Shown in pieces: positions 35,666-44,960 of a stretch of DNA of 64,000 nt (position 1 is the first letter of the stretch; the number at the start of each line of letters is the position of its first letter). The translations under genes and the position numbers were made by a program. Source of the DNA: Ascidiaceihabitans donghaensis (GTDB taxonomy: Bacteria; Pseudomonadota; Alphaproteobacteria; Rhodobacterales; Rhodobacteraceae); the NCBI RefSeq assembly GCF_900302465.1, contig NZ_OMOR01000001.1, positions 2,046,001 through 2,110,000 on the forward strand, in the 5' to 3' direction. A model generated the notes under the pieces. That model had not been told where the DNA came from. It saw only the letters and a list, made by a program, of their open reading frames with translations, and did no database searches.

Positions 35666-37123
35666 ATGGTATCTCGCATCATTCCCGTCGAAGCATTCGA
35701 TCTGGTGATCTTCGGTGGCACGGGGGATTTGGCACGCCGCAAGATCTTGCCTGGGTTGTTTCGTCGTTACTGCGCGGGGCAAATGCCTGACGGGGCACGG
35801 GTGATCGGGGCCGCACGATCAGATATGGATGCGGCAGGCTATAAGGATATGGTGGCCGATGCCATCCGCGAGTTTGGCGGCGGTCGGTCTTGCGAAGACG
35901 GCACATTGGATGCCTTTCTGGACCGGTTGCATTACGTGGCGATTGATGCGCGCGGTGAAACGGGCTGGTCCGAACTGACCGACCTGATGCGCGACAGCGT
36001 TCAGGTGCGCGCCTACTATTTCTCTGTAGCACCCAGCCTGTTTGGTGACCTGGCCGAACGGCTGCACAGCCACGGTCTTGCTGATGATCAAAGCCGCATC
36101 GTGGTGGAAAAGCCCTTTGGGCGCGATTTGCAGACCGCCAGGGCGTTGAATGCATCCTTGGCCGAGCATTTCGATGAAAGCCAAATCTACCGGATCGATC
36201 ATTATCTGGGCAAAGAAACCGTGCAAAACCTGATGGCGGTCCGCTTCGGCAATACGCTGTTCGAACCTTTGTGGAACGCGCAATATGTCGATCATATCCA
36301 GATCACTGTGGCCGAAACCGTAGGCGTTGGGGGCAGGGGCGAATACTATGACAAATCGGGGGCGATGCGCGATATGGTGCAAAACCACCTGATGCAGCTG
36401 TTGTGCCTTATTGCAATGGAACCCCCGGCCAAGTTTGATCCGGGCGCTGTGCGGGACGAAAAGCTAAAGGTGATCCGCGCCTTGGACAAAGTTGAGCCGC
36501 ACCACATTGTGCGTGGCCAATATGCAGCGGGTCCCGACAATCCCGATTTCCGTGAAGCCGTAGGTGATGCGCGGTCCAAAACCGAAAGCTTTGTGGCTAT
36601 GAAGGTCGGCATTTCCAACTGGCGGTGGGCTGGCATTCCATTTTACTTGCGCACCGGCAAACGCATGTCGGCACGGTCCAGCGAAATCACGGTTGTGTTC
36701 AAAGCGCGCAACCATTCCATCTTTGAAGAAGACGGCGAAGACCACCGCAACGTGTTGTCTATCCGTCTGCAGCCCAACGAGGGCATCACGATGAAAGTGA
36801 CCATCAAGGAACCCGGGCCGGGGGGCATGCGTCTGGTCGATGTGCCGCTGGACATGAGCTTTGCCGAAGCCTTGGGCGAAGACGGCGGTGATCCGCCCGA
36901 TGCTTATGAGCGGTTGATTATGGATGTCATTCGCGGAAACCAAACGCTATTCATGCGCGGTGACGAGGTCGAAGCCGCATGGGCTTGGACCGATCCTATC
37001 ATCGACGGCTGGACGGCGCGGGGTGATGTGCCCAAACCATACGATTCAGGCAGCAACGGCCCCACCGATGCCGACCAGCTTCTGGCCCGTGACGGGCGTA
37101 TTTGGCGCGAGGTAAGACCATGA
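35666..37123 (+). CDS. zwf: Glucose-6-phosphate 1-dehydrogenase
   Basis: This 485-residue enzyme oxidises glucose 6-phosphate to 6-phosphogluconolactone with NAD(P). The cofactor motif is FGGTGDLARRKILPGLF (about residues 15-31). The catalytic signature RIDHYLGKE (about 176-184) contains the active histidine. It is the first gene of zwf-pgl-pgi. Its TGA overlaps the ATG of pgl, so the three products are likely made in fixed proportion. These enzymes feed the Entner-Doudoroff and oxidative pentose phosphate routes; edd and eda are not in the window. Confidence 0.97.
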   Translation: MVSRIIPVEAFDLVIFGGTGDLARRKILPGLFRRYCAGQMPDGARVIGAARSDMDAAGYKDMVADAIREFGGGRSCEDGTLDAFLDRLHYVAIDARGETGWSELTDLMRDSVQVRAYYFSVAPSLFGDLAERLHSHGLADDQSRIVVEKPFGRDLQTARALNASLAEHFDESQIYRIDHYLGKETVQNLMAVRFGNTLFEPLWNAQYVDHIQITVAETVGVGGRGEYYDKSGAMRDMVQNHLMQLLCLIAMEPPAKFDPGAVRDEKLKVIRALDKVEPHHIVRGQYAAGPDNPDFREAVGDARSKTESFVAMKVGISNWRWAGIPFYLRTGKRMSARSSEITVVFKARNHSIFEEDGEDHRNVLSIRLQPNEGITMKVTIKEPGPGGMRLVDVPLDMSFAEALGEDGGDPPDAYERLIMDVIRGNQTLFMRGDEVEAAWAWTDPIIDGWTARGDVPKPYDSGSNGPTDADQLLARDGRIWREVRP

Positions 37124-37788
37124 AGTTTAAAGAATATCCTGACCGCGAAATGCTTGTGATGGACGTGGCCCAGCAAATTGTGACTGATTTGAATATGGCC
37201 CTCGTCGGTCCAGACCGTGTATCGATTGCCGTTCCCGGCGGCACCACGCCGGCACCCATTTTCGATGTGCTGTGCGCGGCTGATCTGGACTGGGCCCGCG
37301 TGGATGTGCTTTTGACAGACGAACGGTGGGTGCCTGCGGATCATGCCCGCTCAAACGCAGGGTTGCTTTATCGGCACCTGTTGATGGACAGGGCAGCTGA
37401 CGCGCATTTTGTGCCGTATTACGTAGAAGGCATGAAGGCCAAAGAGGGGGCCGCGCAGACCTCTGGGCTGATTGAACAGCATGTGCCGCTGGACGTTGTT
37501 GTGCTTGGCATGGGCGCCGATATGCACACGGCCTCATTGTTTCCCGGTGCGTTGGGACTGTCAGACGCTATGGCTGCAGATGCGCCGCACTTATGTGCGG
37601 TACAAGCAGAAGGCCAAGAACCCCGCGTGACGTTAAGCGCAGCAGTTTTGAACAGTGCTGTGCAAAAACATCTTGTGATATTTGGCGATGACAAACGCGC
37701 AGCATTGGACGCTGCTATGGATGCGCAACCCGAAGACGCGCCAATCAGCGCCGTGGTACAGGGGGCAACGGTACATTGGGCCGCATGA
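37120..37788 (+). CDS. pgl: 6-phosphogluconolactonase
   Basis: This 222-residue enzyme hydrolyses 6-phosphogluconolactone to 6-phosphogluconate. The NagB-like fold is shown by SIAVPGGTTPAPIFDVL, the LLTDERWVPADHARSNAGLL block (about residues 66-85), and VVLGMGADMHTASLFPG. The typical DEXXH-like active-site histidine lies in MGADMHTASLF. The start at 37120 overlaps the zwf stop (ATGA) and the end overlaps the pgi start in the same way. Confidence 0.95.
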   Translation: MKFKEYPDREMLVMDVAQQIVTDLNMALVGPDRVSIAVPGGTTPAPIFDVLCAADLDWARVDVLLTDERWVPADHARSNAGLLYRHLLMDRAADAHFVPYYVEGMKAKEGAAQTSGLIEQHVPLDVVVLGMGADMHTASLFPGALGLSDAMAADAPHLCAVQAEGQEPRVTLSAAVLNSAVQKHLVIFGDDKRAALDAAMDAQPEDAPISAVVQGATVHWAA

Positions 37789-39386
37789 CATTTTCAGACG
37801 CATGGGCGGACGTAGAAGTCCGTCATGCCGCAACCGCAGACCGTAAATTTCTATCTTTGTTTGACGACACCGGCCGTGCCGATACGTTTCGGTGTGATAC
37901 CTCTGACATGCGGTTGGACTATTCCAAAACCAACATTGACGCCGAAACCCGGGACGCCTTGTTGGCACTGGCCGAAGCTGCCGATGTCGCGGCGCACCGC
38001 GATGCAATGTTCAGCGGCCAAAAAATCAACCAGACCGAAGGCCGCGCCGTGTTGCACACCGCATTGCGCAATCTGGATGGGGGTCCGGTTCTGGTGGATG
38101 GCACTGACGTCATGCCGGGCGTTTTGGACACGCTGGGGCGGATGGGGGTCTTTGCGGACGAAATTCGATCCAGCCATATCACTAATGTCGTCAACATCGG
38201 AATTGGTGGCTCTGATCTTGGTCCTGCCATGGCCGTGCAGGCCCTAAGCCCATATCATGACGGACCGGCGGTGCATTTTGTGTCCAACGTCGATGCAGCA
38301 GATGTTTCTGATACATTGCGTGGCCTTGATCCCAAAACGACACTGGTGATTGTGGCATCCAAGACATTCACAACTGTTGAGACCATGACCAACGCACGCA
38401 CCGCACGGGCATGGATGTCAGAGGGCGGTGGCGATCCGGGCACACAGTTTGCAGCCCTGAGCACCTCGGAGGATGGCACGTCGCAGTTTGGCATTCCACC
38501 CGAACGCGTGTTCGGATTTGAAGATTGGGTGGGGGGGCGCTATTCGCTGTGGGGGCCAATTGGCCTAAGCCTTATGATTGGCATCGGTCGGCGCGGGTTC
38601 ATGGCGTTTTTGCGCGGTGGACAGGCGATGGACCTACATTTTCAGGCAGCACAAGGCGCTGAAAACATGCCTTTGATGCATGCATTGGTCGGGATTTGGC
38701 ACAACCAGTTCTGCGGGCACGCCACCCGTGCCGTGTTGCCTTACGATCAACGTCTGGGGCAACTGCCAGCTTATTTTCAGCAGCTTGAAATGGAAAGCAA
38801 TGGCAAGTCTGTGCGGATGGACGGATCGGATGTTCCTGTGCACACAGGCCCCGTTGTATGGGGGGCGCCTGGCACCAACGGCCAACACGCGTTTTACCAG
38901 TTGATCCATCAAGGCACCCGCACGATCCCGTGCGAATTCATGATTGCCGCGCAGGGTCATGAGCCGGATCTGGAACATCACCATCATTTGCTGGTGGCCA
39001 ATTGCCTCGCGCAATCGGAAGCTTTGATGCGCGGGCGGTCTACAGATGAAGCCCGCGTTTTGATGCGTGAGAAAGGTTTTGAGGGTGCAGAGCTAGACCG
39101 TCAGGCCGCCCACCGTGTGTTTTCTGGCAATCGTCCTTCTGTCACTTTGGCGTACCCTAAGCTGGACCCCTTTGTTCTGGGGCAAATCATAGCACTTTAT
39201 GAGCACCGTGTGTTTGTTGAGGGTGTCATTCTGGGCATCAATTCGTTTGACCAATGGGGCGTGGAATTGGGCAAAGAGCTTGCAACGGCGTTACAACCTG
39301 TTGTGGAGGGTGCGCAAACTGCGGACGGTAAAGACGGGTCGACACAAGCGTTGGTCGATTTTGTGCAACGACACCGCGTCCCTTAG
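37785..39386 (+). CDS. pgi: Glucose-6-phosphate isomerase
   Basis: This 533-residue enzyme interconverts glucose 6-phosphate and fructose 6-phosphate. IGIGGSDLGPAM, the signature SDVPVHTGPVVWGAPGTNGQHAFYQLIHQG (with the catalytic glutamate earlier, in LEMESNGKS), and the C-terminal EHRVFVEGVILGINSFDQWGVELGK are present. I start at the ATG at 37785, which overlaps the pgl stop. The stop codon TAG is unusual: its TA is the target dinucleotide of a MITE-like element and its G is the first base of that element. Without the insertion the codon would read TAA. Confidence 0.96.
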   Translation: MTFSDAWADVEVRHAATADRKFLSLFDDTGRADTFRCDTSDMRLDYSKTNIDAETRDALLALAEAADVAAHRDAMFSGQKINQTEGRAVLHTALRNLDGGPVLVDGTDVMPGVLDTLGRMGVFADEIRSSHITNVVNIGIGGSDLGPAMAVQALSPYHDGPAVHFVSNVDAADVSDTLRGLDPKTTLVIVASKTFTTVETMTNARTARAWMSEGGGDPGTQFAALSTSEDGTSQFGIPPERVFGFEDWVGGRYSLWGPIGLSLMIGIGRRGFMAFLRGGQAMDLHFQAAQGAENMPLMHALVGIWHNQFCGHATRAVLPYDQRLGQLPAYFQQLEMESNGKSVRMDGSDVPVHTGPVVWGAPGTNGQHAFYQLIHQGTRTIPCEFMIAAQGHEPDLEHHHHLLVANCLAQSEALMRGRSTDEARVLMREKGFEGAELDRQAAHRVFSGNRPSVTLAYPKLDPFVLGQIIALYEHRVFVEGVILGINSFDQWGVELGKELATALQPVVEGAQTADGKDGSTQALVDFVQRHRVP

Positions 39387-39695
39387 GCTCAGGACCCATT
39401 CATCTTAATGCCTCAGCGCGATTTTCGTGGCACCGGAGGCGCCCCTTCGGGGCAACATATCAGAGGCTTGGGACGCGACGATAAGAGTGGTTCTCTTTTC
39501 AAGCGGCGCAAGACGCTGAGATGTCGCCCCTTTGGGGCGCAGAGATGAAGTAAAAATCGCGTCTCCGATTTCCCTGATTTGGCCCGTGACTATCGTTGCA
39601 TCTGCTTGAAATAGAACCACTGTTCCCGCGCAACTGCGCCTCATCATAAATCAAATCAGGAAAACTGAGGTATTAAGATGAATGGGTCCTGAGCC
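39386..39695. mobile_element. MITE-like non-autonomous element with long terminal inverted repeats, inserted in the pgi stop codon
   Basis: The 310-bp unit is bounded by near-perfect terminal inverted repeats. Positions 39383-39416 match the reverse complement of 39665-39698 with one mismatch in 34 bp, starting GGCTCAGGACCC. The element core GGCTC...GAGCC is flanked by TA on both sides, as expected for a TA target duplication (IS5/IS427-like or IS630-like enzymes). The interior has no transposase frame but carries subterminal inverted repeats: 39417-39425 with 39553-39561, 39486-39504 with 39604-39621, and 39573-39581 with 39652-39660. This accounts for almost all of the 369-bp gap between pgi and the thioesterase gene. 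The remaining bases up to 39755 show nothing I can name. Confidence 0.75.
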
Positions 39696-39755
39696 TAAGC
39701 GTCGGACTGGGGCCAGCCCCAGACCCCGAGGTTTACATTGCGAGATGAAGACGGA

Positions 39756-40235
39756 TCAGGGGGCTTGGACTGCCCCATCCGTGTGTGTCAGCTTTTGCTT
39801 AATGTCGTCGGGGATCGGCTGGCGCCCCGTGCCGTCTTGTTTCAGCAGCACCATCACGCAATCAAACGTCGCACGTTTACGCCCCTGCGCCCAAATCGTT
39901 TGACACAGCGTAAGCGACGTTGTGCGCATTTCTGTACACCGCGTGGTCACGATGTAGTCTTCGTTGCGCAGCATCTCTTCTATGTAGCGTACGCTTCCGC
40001 CGCGCACCACGATGCGCGGGCTGGTTTCGTCACCGATTGTGCCAATGTTGTGCATTTCCATAAATCGCACCCGCAATCGTTCAAACCACACAAAGTACCG
40101 CACGTTGTTCACATGCAGCAGTGCGTCCAATTCATCGTGGTGCACGCGGTCGGCAAAGGCCAAAGGGGCGGGTTCCGTGATACCTTCGGCGCGTTGCTCG
40201 GCCTCGGACAGGTTGGTATGATAACGTGGTGACAT
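39756..40235 (-). CDS. Acyl-CoA thioesterase, 4-hydroxybenzoyl-CoA thioesterase fold
   Basis: This 159-residue hotdog-fold protein of the YbgC/FadM type hydrolyses acyl-CoA thioesters. The catalytic region HHDELDALLHVNNVRYFVWFERLRVRFME (about residues 31-59) has the aspartate-leucine-x-x-histidine-valine-asparagine pattern of the family. I use the ATG at 40235 (MSPRYHTNL); the upstream extension would run into the divergent ligase promoter. Divergence from a DmdB-like acyl-CoA ligase suggests a common acyl substrate, but this is inference. Confidence 0.82.
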   Translation of the reverse strand: MSPRYHTNLSEAEQRAEGITEPAPLAFADRVHHDELDALLHVNNVRYFVWFERLRVRFMEMHNIGTIGDETSPRIVVRGGSVRYIEEMLRNEDYIVTTRCTEMRTTSLTLCQTIWAQGRKRATFDCVMVLLKQDGTGRQPIPDDIKQKLTHTDGAVQAP

Positions 40236-40358
40236 AACGTCACCAACTAGCGATCCGGCATGGGGCTTGCAAGCGCGTGTCTGCACATGCAGGGTCTGCA
40301 CCAAGGGAGAGCGCCATGGTTTTGTATGGCGCGTGTTAAAGAAAATTGGGAGGTGCCA

Positions 40359-41981
40359 ATGCTTGGCCAAATGATGACATCCGCTTTGACCATTTCGTCA
40401 CTTGTGGATCACGCCGCGCGCTATCATGGGAAAACCGAAGTGTTTTCCGTAAATACAGGCGGGGGGATCGAGACCACCAGCTGGGGGGAAGTCGGCGCGA
40501 ATGCGCGGCGTTTGGGCGACGTCTTGACCAAATTGGGCATTGAACCACAATCGCGCTGTGCCACCATCGCATGGAACAACCGCCGCCATCTTGAGATTTA
40601 CTTTGGTGTGTCTGGTGCGGGTTTCGTATGCCACACCATCAACCCACGCCTTTTCCCGGAACAGTTGGTCTACATCATCAACCACGCCGAAGACAAAGTG
40701 CTGTTTATTGATGCGACATTTGTACCTTTGGTGGCTGCCATTCGCGACAAATGCCCCCATTTGGAACATGTTGTGTTGATGGAGGGGCGCGACGAAGAGG
40801 CCGCAGCCAAAATCGAAGGTTTGAAATTCTACGACGACTTCATTGCCGAAGGCGACGCTGGCTTTGTGTGGCCCGAGATCGACGAAAACACGGCGTCATC
40901 CCTGTGCTATACCTCAGGGACCACGGGCAATCCCAAAGGCGTTCTTTATTCGCACCGCTCGACTGTGTTGCACGCTTTTGCGTCCAACCTGAAAGACTGC
41001 ATTGGCAATTCGGCGATGGATGTTGTTCTGCCTGTTGTGCCCATGTTCCACGTCAATGCCTGGGGCACGCCCTATGCCTGTGCCATGGTGGGCGCACGTA
41101 TGGTGATGCCGGGGCCTGGTCTGGATGGCGCGTCGTTGGTGAATTTGATCGACACCTACAACGTCACCACGGCTTTGGGTGTTCCCACAATTTGGCTGGG
41201 GCTATTGGGCGAGGCGGAAAAAGCGGGATCAAAGCTGGAAAGCCTGACACGCACGGTTGTGGGCGGATCCGCTTGCCCGCCGTCGATGATCGACACGTTC
41301 CGCGACATATACAACGTCGAAACCATTCACGCTTGGGGCATGACAGAGATGTCGCCACTTGGCACAGCAAACCAGCCGTTGGCCAAACATGGCGATTTGC
41401 CGCAAGTCGAACAAAACAAGCTGCGCGAAAATCAAGGACGCCCGGTTTGGGGTGTTGAGATGAAGATCGTCGATGACACAGGTTCCACTTTGCCCGAGGA
41501 CGGCGAAGCCCAAGGCGATTTGTTGGTGCGGGGCCATTGGGTTCTGGACGCCTATTTCCGCAAAACCAGCGATGAGACCCTGACAGACGGTTGGTTCGAT
41601 ACGGGCGATGTGGCAACCATCGACCCTGATGGCTATCTCAGCATCAAAGACCGGTCCAAGGACATCATCAAATCTGGCGGCGAATGGATTTCGTCCGTGG
41701 ATCTGGAAAACATCGCCATTGCCCATCCCGATCTGGCCAATGCGGCTGTCATCGGGGCGCGTCACGAAAAATGGGACGAACGCCCCATTCTGATTGCCGT
41801 GAAAGCAGAAGGGTCTGACCCAAGTGCGGCTGACGTTCTGGCGGCCTTTGATGACAAGATTGCCAAATGGCAAATACCGGATGAAGTCGTCTTTGTTGAT
41901 GCGCTGCCTTTGGGGGCAACTGGCAAAGTCCTAAAGCGCAAGCTGAAGGAAGAATTCGGCGAAGTTTTGATCGGCAAGTGA
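40359..41981 (+). CDS. Acyl-CoA ligase, DmdB-like (3-methylmercaptopropionate- or medium-chain acid-CoA ligase)
   Basis: This 540-residue AMP-forming ligase has the P-loop [19 protein letters not shown] (about residues 182-200), the A5 motif [12 protein letters not shown] and the catalytic C-terminal lysine in [14 protein letters not shown]. The N-terminus MLGQMM...[13 protein letters not shown] and [23 protein letters not shown] are very like those I recall for Roseobacter DmdB, which acts on 3-methylmercaptopropionate in DMSP demethylation. The family also contains ordinary medium-chain fatty acid ligases. Start 40359 has GGGAGG 6 bp upstream. No other dmd gene is in the window. Confidence 0.85.
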   Translation: MLGQMMTSALTISSLVDHAARYHGKTEVFSVNTGGGIETTSWGEVGANARRLGDVLTKLGIEPQSRCATIAWNNRRHLEIYFGVSGAGFVCHTINPRLFPEQLVYIINHAEDKVLFIDATFVPLVAAIRDKCPHLEHVVLMEGRDEEAAAKIEGLKFYDDFIAEGDAGFVWPEIDENTASSLCYTSGTTGNPKGVLYSHRSTVLHAFASNLKDCIGNSAMDVVLPVVPMFHVNAWGTPYACAMVGARMVMPGPGLDGASLVNLIDTYNVTTALGVPTIWLGLLGEAEKAGSKLESLTRTVVGGSACPPSMIDTFRDIYNVETIHAWGMTEMSPLGTANQPLAKHGDLPQVEQNKLRENQGRPVWGVEMKIVDDTGSTLPEDGEAQGDLLVRGHWVLDAYFRKTSDETLTDGWFDTGDVATIDPDGYLSIKDRSKDIIKSGGEWISSVDLENIAIAHPDLANAAVIGARHEKWDERPILIAVKAEGSDPSAADVLAAFDDKIAKWQIPDEVVFVDALPLGATGKVLKRKLKEEFGEVLIGK

Positions 41982-42017
41982 GAGTGGCGGGCGTCGCTAA
42001 AGGCGCCCGCACGCCGT

Positions 42018-43664
42018 TTAATCTAAGTCTTTTATATGGTTTTGGCTGACGGCGCGGCGATATTTCTCAGTCAATTCGTCATGCACTTCCGACCCGTCAT
42101 GCATGAACGGCAAAATCCCACGGCGCACGCTTTGGCCGCGCATGTCACGGATATCTTGTTCCGATCGGGTCACCCGTTGCGACATACGCAAGCCCCAACT
42201 GTGCAAATGCCCATACATTTTATCAACAAGATCAGCGTGTTGGTCCGTTTTGCAAAGGTCGTGAATTTCATCCGGGTCACTTTGCAAATCGAACAGCATA
42301 GGCCGCAGTCCACCTTCTGCATGCATCAGTTTGTAGCGCCCGTCGTAGACCATGAACAATCGGCAATCGCGCGGTTCCAAGCCCAAACCCGGCCCAATCG
42401 GCGTTGCGGAGTAATCGTATTCTGAAACGGCATACGCGCGCCATTCCGGCGTGTCCCCGTTGATCCAAGGCATCAAACTGCGCCCTTCAAGGATATGATC
42501 CGGCACGCTTCCTCCAGCCGCCTCCACAAACGTCGGCGCCAGATCAATGCTTTCCACCAACGCATCACACTTTGTGCCACGCGTTTTGTTCGCTGTAGGT
42601 CTTGGGTCGTAAATGATCATAGGCACCTTCACCGAAGGGTCATGGAAAAGGTTCTTTTCGCCCAGATAGTGATCGCCAAGATAATCGCCGTGATCCGACG
42701 TCAACACGATCATGGTGTCGTTCAGCTGGTCGGTCTCTTCAAGATGCGCAAGCAACCGGCCCAATTGATCGTCGCATTGCTTGATCAATCCCATATAGGC
42801 CGGAATGACCTTCTGACGGGTTGCTTCATTTTGAAAGGCCTGACCGACTTTGCCATCCATGAAGGCTTTCAACACCGGGTGCGTGTTTTCCAGTTCAACG
42901 CGATCGCGTTTGGCAGCCGGTACATGGTTTGGGCCGTACATGTCGTGATAGGGTGCAGGCACGATGTAGGGCCAATGCGGCTTGATATAGCTGACATGTG
43001 CGCACCACGGCCCTTTGGCCTGATCAACAAACCGGATCGTTTCGGAGGTCAGCCATGGCGTTTCACTGTCTTCTTCACGAATATTGGCAGGCAGGTCCGC
43101 GTTTTTGAACATCCATCCGCTGGCGGCGTGCCCATCTTCAAGCCCCGCATTGGCGTAGTCTGCCCACGGGTTTTCGCCAGCATACCCTTTCGACTTTAAG
43201 TATTCGTTGTAAGGTGATCTTTTTTCATCATAAAATCCATCTGGACCTTCACCCCAAAGACCATCATCACGCACCCATGCGTCAAACCCGCATTCCGCCT
43301 GGCGCACCCCGATCAGGCTGTCTGCTTCCAGCCCCAAACGCGCCATTCCTTCTGCATCTGCTTTCATGTGGGTCTTGCCAATCAACCAGCAATCCATGCC
43401 CAGTTTGCGCAGGTGATCCCCCATGGTCTGTTCGCCCACACGCAACGGAAATCCGTTCCACTGCGCACCGTGAGAAGATGCATATCGCCCCGTATAGGTG
43501 GACATGCGGGACGCCCCGCAAATCGGGCTTTGCACATAGGCATTTGTAAAGCGCACCCCCATATTGGCCACACGGTCAAAATGCGGGGTCTCCAGATGCG
43601 GATGCCCCGCACAACCAAGGTAGTCGAACCGCAACTGGTCATACATGATGAACAAGATATTCAT
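42018..43664 (-). CDS. Sulfatase family hydrolase
   Basis: This 548-residue protein of the alkaline-phosphatase superfamily cleaves sulfate (or phosphonate) esters. The N-terminal metal aspartates are replaced by a DQLRFDYLG start. The formylglycine site is Cys49 in PICGASRMSTYTGR, the CxAxR type recognised by formylglycine-generating enzyme or an anaerobic maturase. TSDHGDYLGDHYLGEKNLFHDPSVKVP carries the remaining metal ligands. No signal peptide is seen, so it is probably cytoplasmic, like choline-sulfatase. Its ATG overlaps the TGA of the small nrtS-like gene upstream. Confidence 0.9.
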   Translation of the reverse strand: MNILFIMYDQLRFDYLGCAGHPHLETPHFDRVANMGVRFTNAYVQSPICGASRMSTYTGRYASSHGAQWNGFPLRVGEQTMGDHLRKLGMDCWLIGKTHMKADAEGMARLGLEADSLIGVRQAECGFDAWVRDDGLWGEGPDGFYDEKRSPYNEYLKSKGYAGENPWADYANAGLEDGHAASGWMFKNADLPANIREEDSETPWLTSETIRFVDQAKGPWCAHVSYIKPHWPYIVPAPYHDMYGPNHVPAAKRDRVELENTHPVLKAFMDGKVGQAFQNEATRQKVIPAYMGLIKQCDDQLGRLLAHLEETDQLNDTMIVLTSDHGDYLGDHYLGEKNLFHDPSVKVPMIIYDPRPTANKTRGTKCDALVESIDLAPTFVEAAGGSVPDHILEGRSLMPWINGDTPEWRAYAVSEYDYSATPIGPGLGLEPRDCRLFMVYDGRYKLMHAEGGLRPMLFDLQSDPDEIHDLCKTDQHADLVDKMYGHLHSWGLRMSQRVTRSEQDIRDMRGQSVRRGILPFMHDGSEVHDELTEKYRRAVSQNHIKDLD

Positions 43665-43906
43665 GCATCAGGCTCCAATGTTTGTGTGCGATCCCTGACC
43701 GCCATAACCGATGAATACGTGGAAACGCAGTATGGCACCAGATACGTCGCCAGACATTTCAAGATGGCGCGCAAATCCATGTCACCTTTAAGGATATGAT
43801 CACCATGATTGATGGCCATCAACACTGTTCCGACAATCAAAGCGATTTTACCCGCACGTCTTGCAACAGACAGATCCGTTGCAATCGTCCAAAAACCATC
43901 CGCCAT
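43661..43906 (-). CDS. NrtS-like small membrane protein (nitrate/nitrite transporter family)
   Basis: This 81-residue protein has two membrane helices (about residues 18-35 and 48-65). The pattern ALIVGTVLMAINHGDHILKG and YLVPYCVSTYSSVMA fits the NrtS family, proposed to move nitrate or nitrite. The ATG at 43906 gives the family-like MADGFWTIATDL; a TTG further upstream is less likely. It is translationally coupled to the sulfatase gene (ATGA overlap), an association that would fit an anion carried alongside sulfatase activity; this is speculative. Confidence 0.7.
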   Translation of the reverse strand: MADGFWTIATDLSVARRAGKIALIVGTVLMAINHGDHILKGDMDLRAILKCLATYLVPYCVSTYSSVMAVRDRTQTLEPDA

Positions 43907-43982
43907 GATGCACACCTTTTTGCCAGTTTCGACAGAGGTGACGCTTACAGGACGCCGATGCAACAGGTGCTAAGATAAATTC

Positions 43983-44056
43983 TGGAGCGGGTAACGAGAA
44001 TCGAACTCGTAACTAAAGCTTGGGAAGCTGCCGTGATACCTTTTCACCATACCCGC
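43983..44056 (-). tRNA. tRNA-Gly(CCC)
   Basis: The reverse strand gives a 74-nt cloverleaf. The acceptor is GCGGGTA/TACCCGC with discriminator T and encoded CCA. The D-stem is GTGA/TCAC, the anticodon loop TTCCCAA (anticodon CCC, reads GGG), and the T-stem ACGAG/CTCGT with loop TTCGATT. The anticodon stem GCAGC/GCTTT has one C-U mismatch and one G-U pair, tolerated in tRNAs. Confidence 0.95.
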
Positions 44057-44067
44057 TCAGTGGGGTC

Positions 44068-44096
44068 GGAATATGAGATCGGGCAGGGGGCGTCAA
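44068..44096 (-). promoter_or_regulatory. Sigma-70-type promoter of tRNA-Gly
   Basis: On the minus strand, TTGACG (44091-44096) and TATTCC (44068-44073) are spaced by 17 bp. Transcription would start a few bases before the mature 5' end at 44056. Confidence 0.6.
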
Positions 44097-44120
44097 GCAG
44101 ATTGGCGCGTGATGCCCGTG

Positions 44121-44960
44121 CTAAACCCGTGCTTCAAATAGATTTATGTCGGCGGGAATTTGGATGCCGTTTGCCGTCTGAAACGGTGAAAATGCCTCTA
44201 CTATGCCCTGATGTATGGCTGCGACGTCTTCAGCCGTGCCATTGAAATGTTCGACAATACGCGACACAGGCCCGATGGCAAAACACTGGTCTGCCACCTC
44301 TTTCAAACCAGCAGGAGGCGTCAACATCAGATGATGTGTCGTTGCAGTTACGTCGCGCAGTCCCGCGTTTTGCAGCATTTCGATCACGCGGTTTTGATCT
44401 TCAAACGCGAATGGTCCGGGCAGGGTGCGATCGGTTTTAGGGGGTTTGCCCAGCCGTTTGGCCGCAACCTGGGCCGGAATCATAAACCATGGATTGTTCG
44501 GTGCAGGACCCCACGCCCCAAGCGTAATTTTTCCATCCGGCTTCAGCGCTTTCGCCATGTTGCGAAATGCGGCTGTGCTATCTTCAAAGAACATCACACC
44601 AAAGCGTGACAGCAAATGATCAAAACTGTTGATTTCAAAGCGGTACGATTGCGCATCCGCCAACAAGAATGATGCATGCGGGGTGGCTTTGGCCAAATCT
44701 TCCGCCTTTGCCAGCAAAGTGTCGGAAATATCCACACCCAGCGCGTGGCCTTGTGGGCCGACACGCTGTACGACCTGCACCGTGCTGGTTCCCGCGCCAC
44801 ATCCCACGTCCAACACAGTTTGACCGGTTTGAAGACCGGCGCGGTCCAGCACCAAATCCAGCACAGGGGCCAGCGTGGCATCCATTACATCCTGAAGCGC
44901 GACCCAGCTTTGGCCAGCCTGATCTGACCAGTAGGTTTTTTGATCTTCGTTGCCAGTCAT
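44121..44960 (-). CDS. Class I SAM-dependent methyltransferase, UbiE-like
   Basis: This 279-residue methyltransferase has motif I VLDVGCGAGTSTVQV (about residues 48-62), then GVDISDTLL as motif II and the LLSRFGVMFFED block typical of UbiE/COQ5-like enzymes. It carries an N-terminal YWSDQAGQSWV start seen in small-molecule methyltransferases. The substrate is not known. Its ATG overlaps the stop of the corrinoid activase gene, so the two products may work on the same process, or the coupling may only set expression. Confidence 0.82.
   Translation of the reverse strand: MTGNEDQKTYWSDQAGQSWVALQDVMDATLAPVLDLVLDRAGLQTGQTVLDVGCGAGTSTVQVVQRVGPQGHALGVDISDTLLAKAEDLAKATPHASFLLADAQSYRFEINSFDHLLSRFGVMFFEDSTAAFRNMAKALKPDGKITLGAWGPAPNNPWFMIPAQVAAKRLGKPPKTDRTLPGPFAFEDQNRVIEMLQNAGLRDVTATTHHLMLTPPAGLKEVADQCFAIGPVSRIVEHFNGTAEDVAAIHQGIVEAFSPFQTANGIQIPADINLFEARV

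Noticed and set aside
39386-39695. Coding gene in the gap after pgi
   Set aside because: The stretch is explained by the terminal inverted repeats and inner hairpins of a mobile element; all frames are short.
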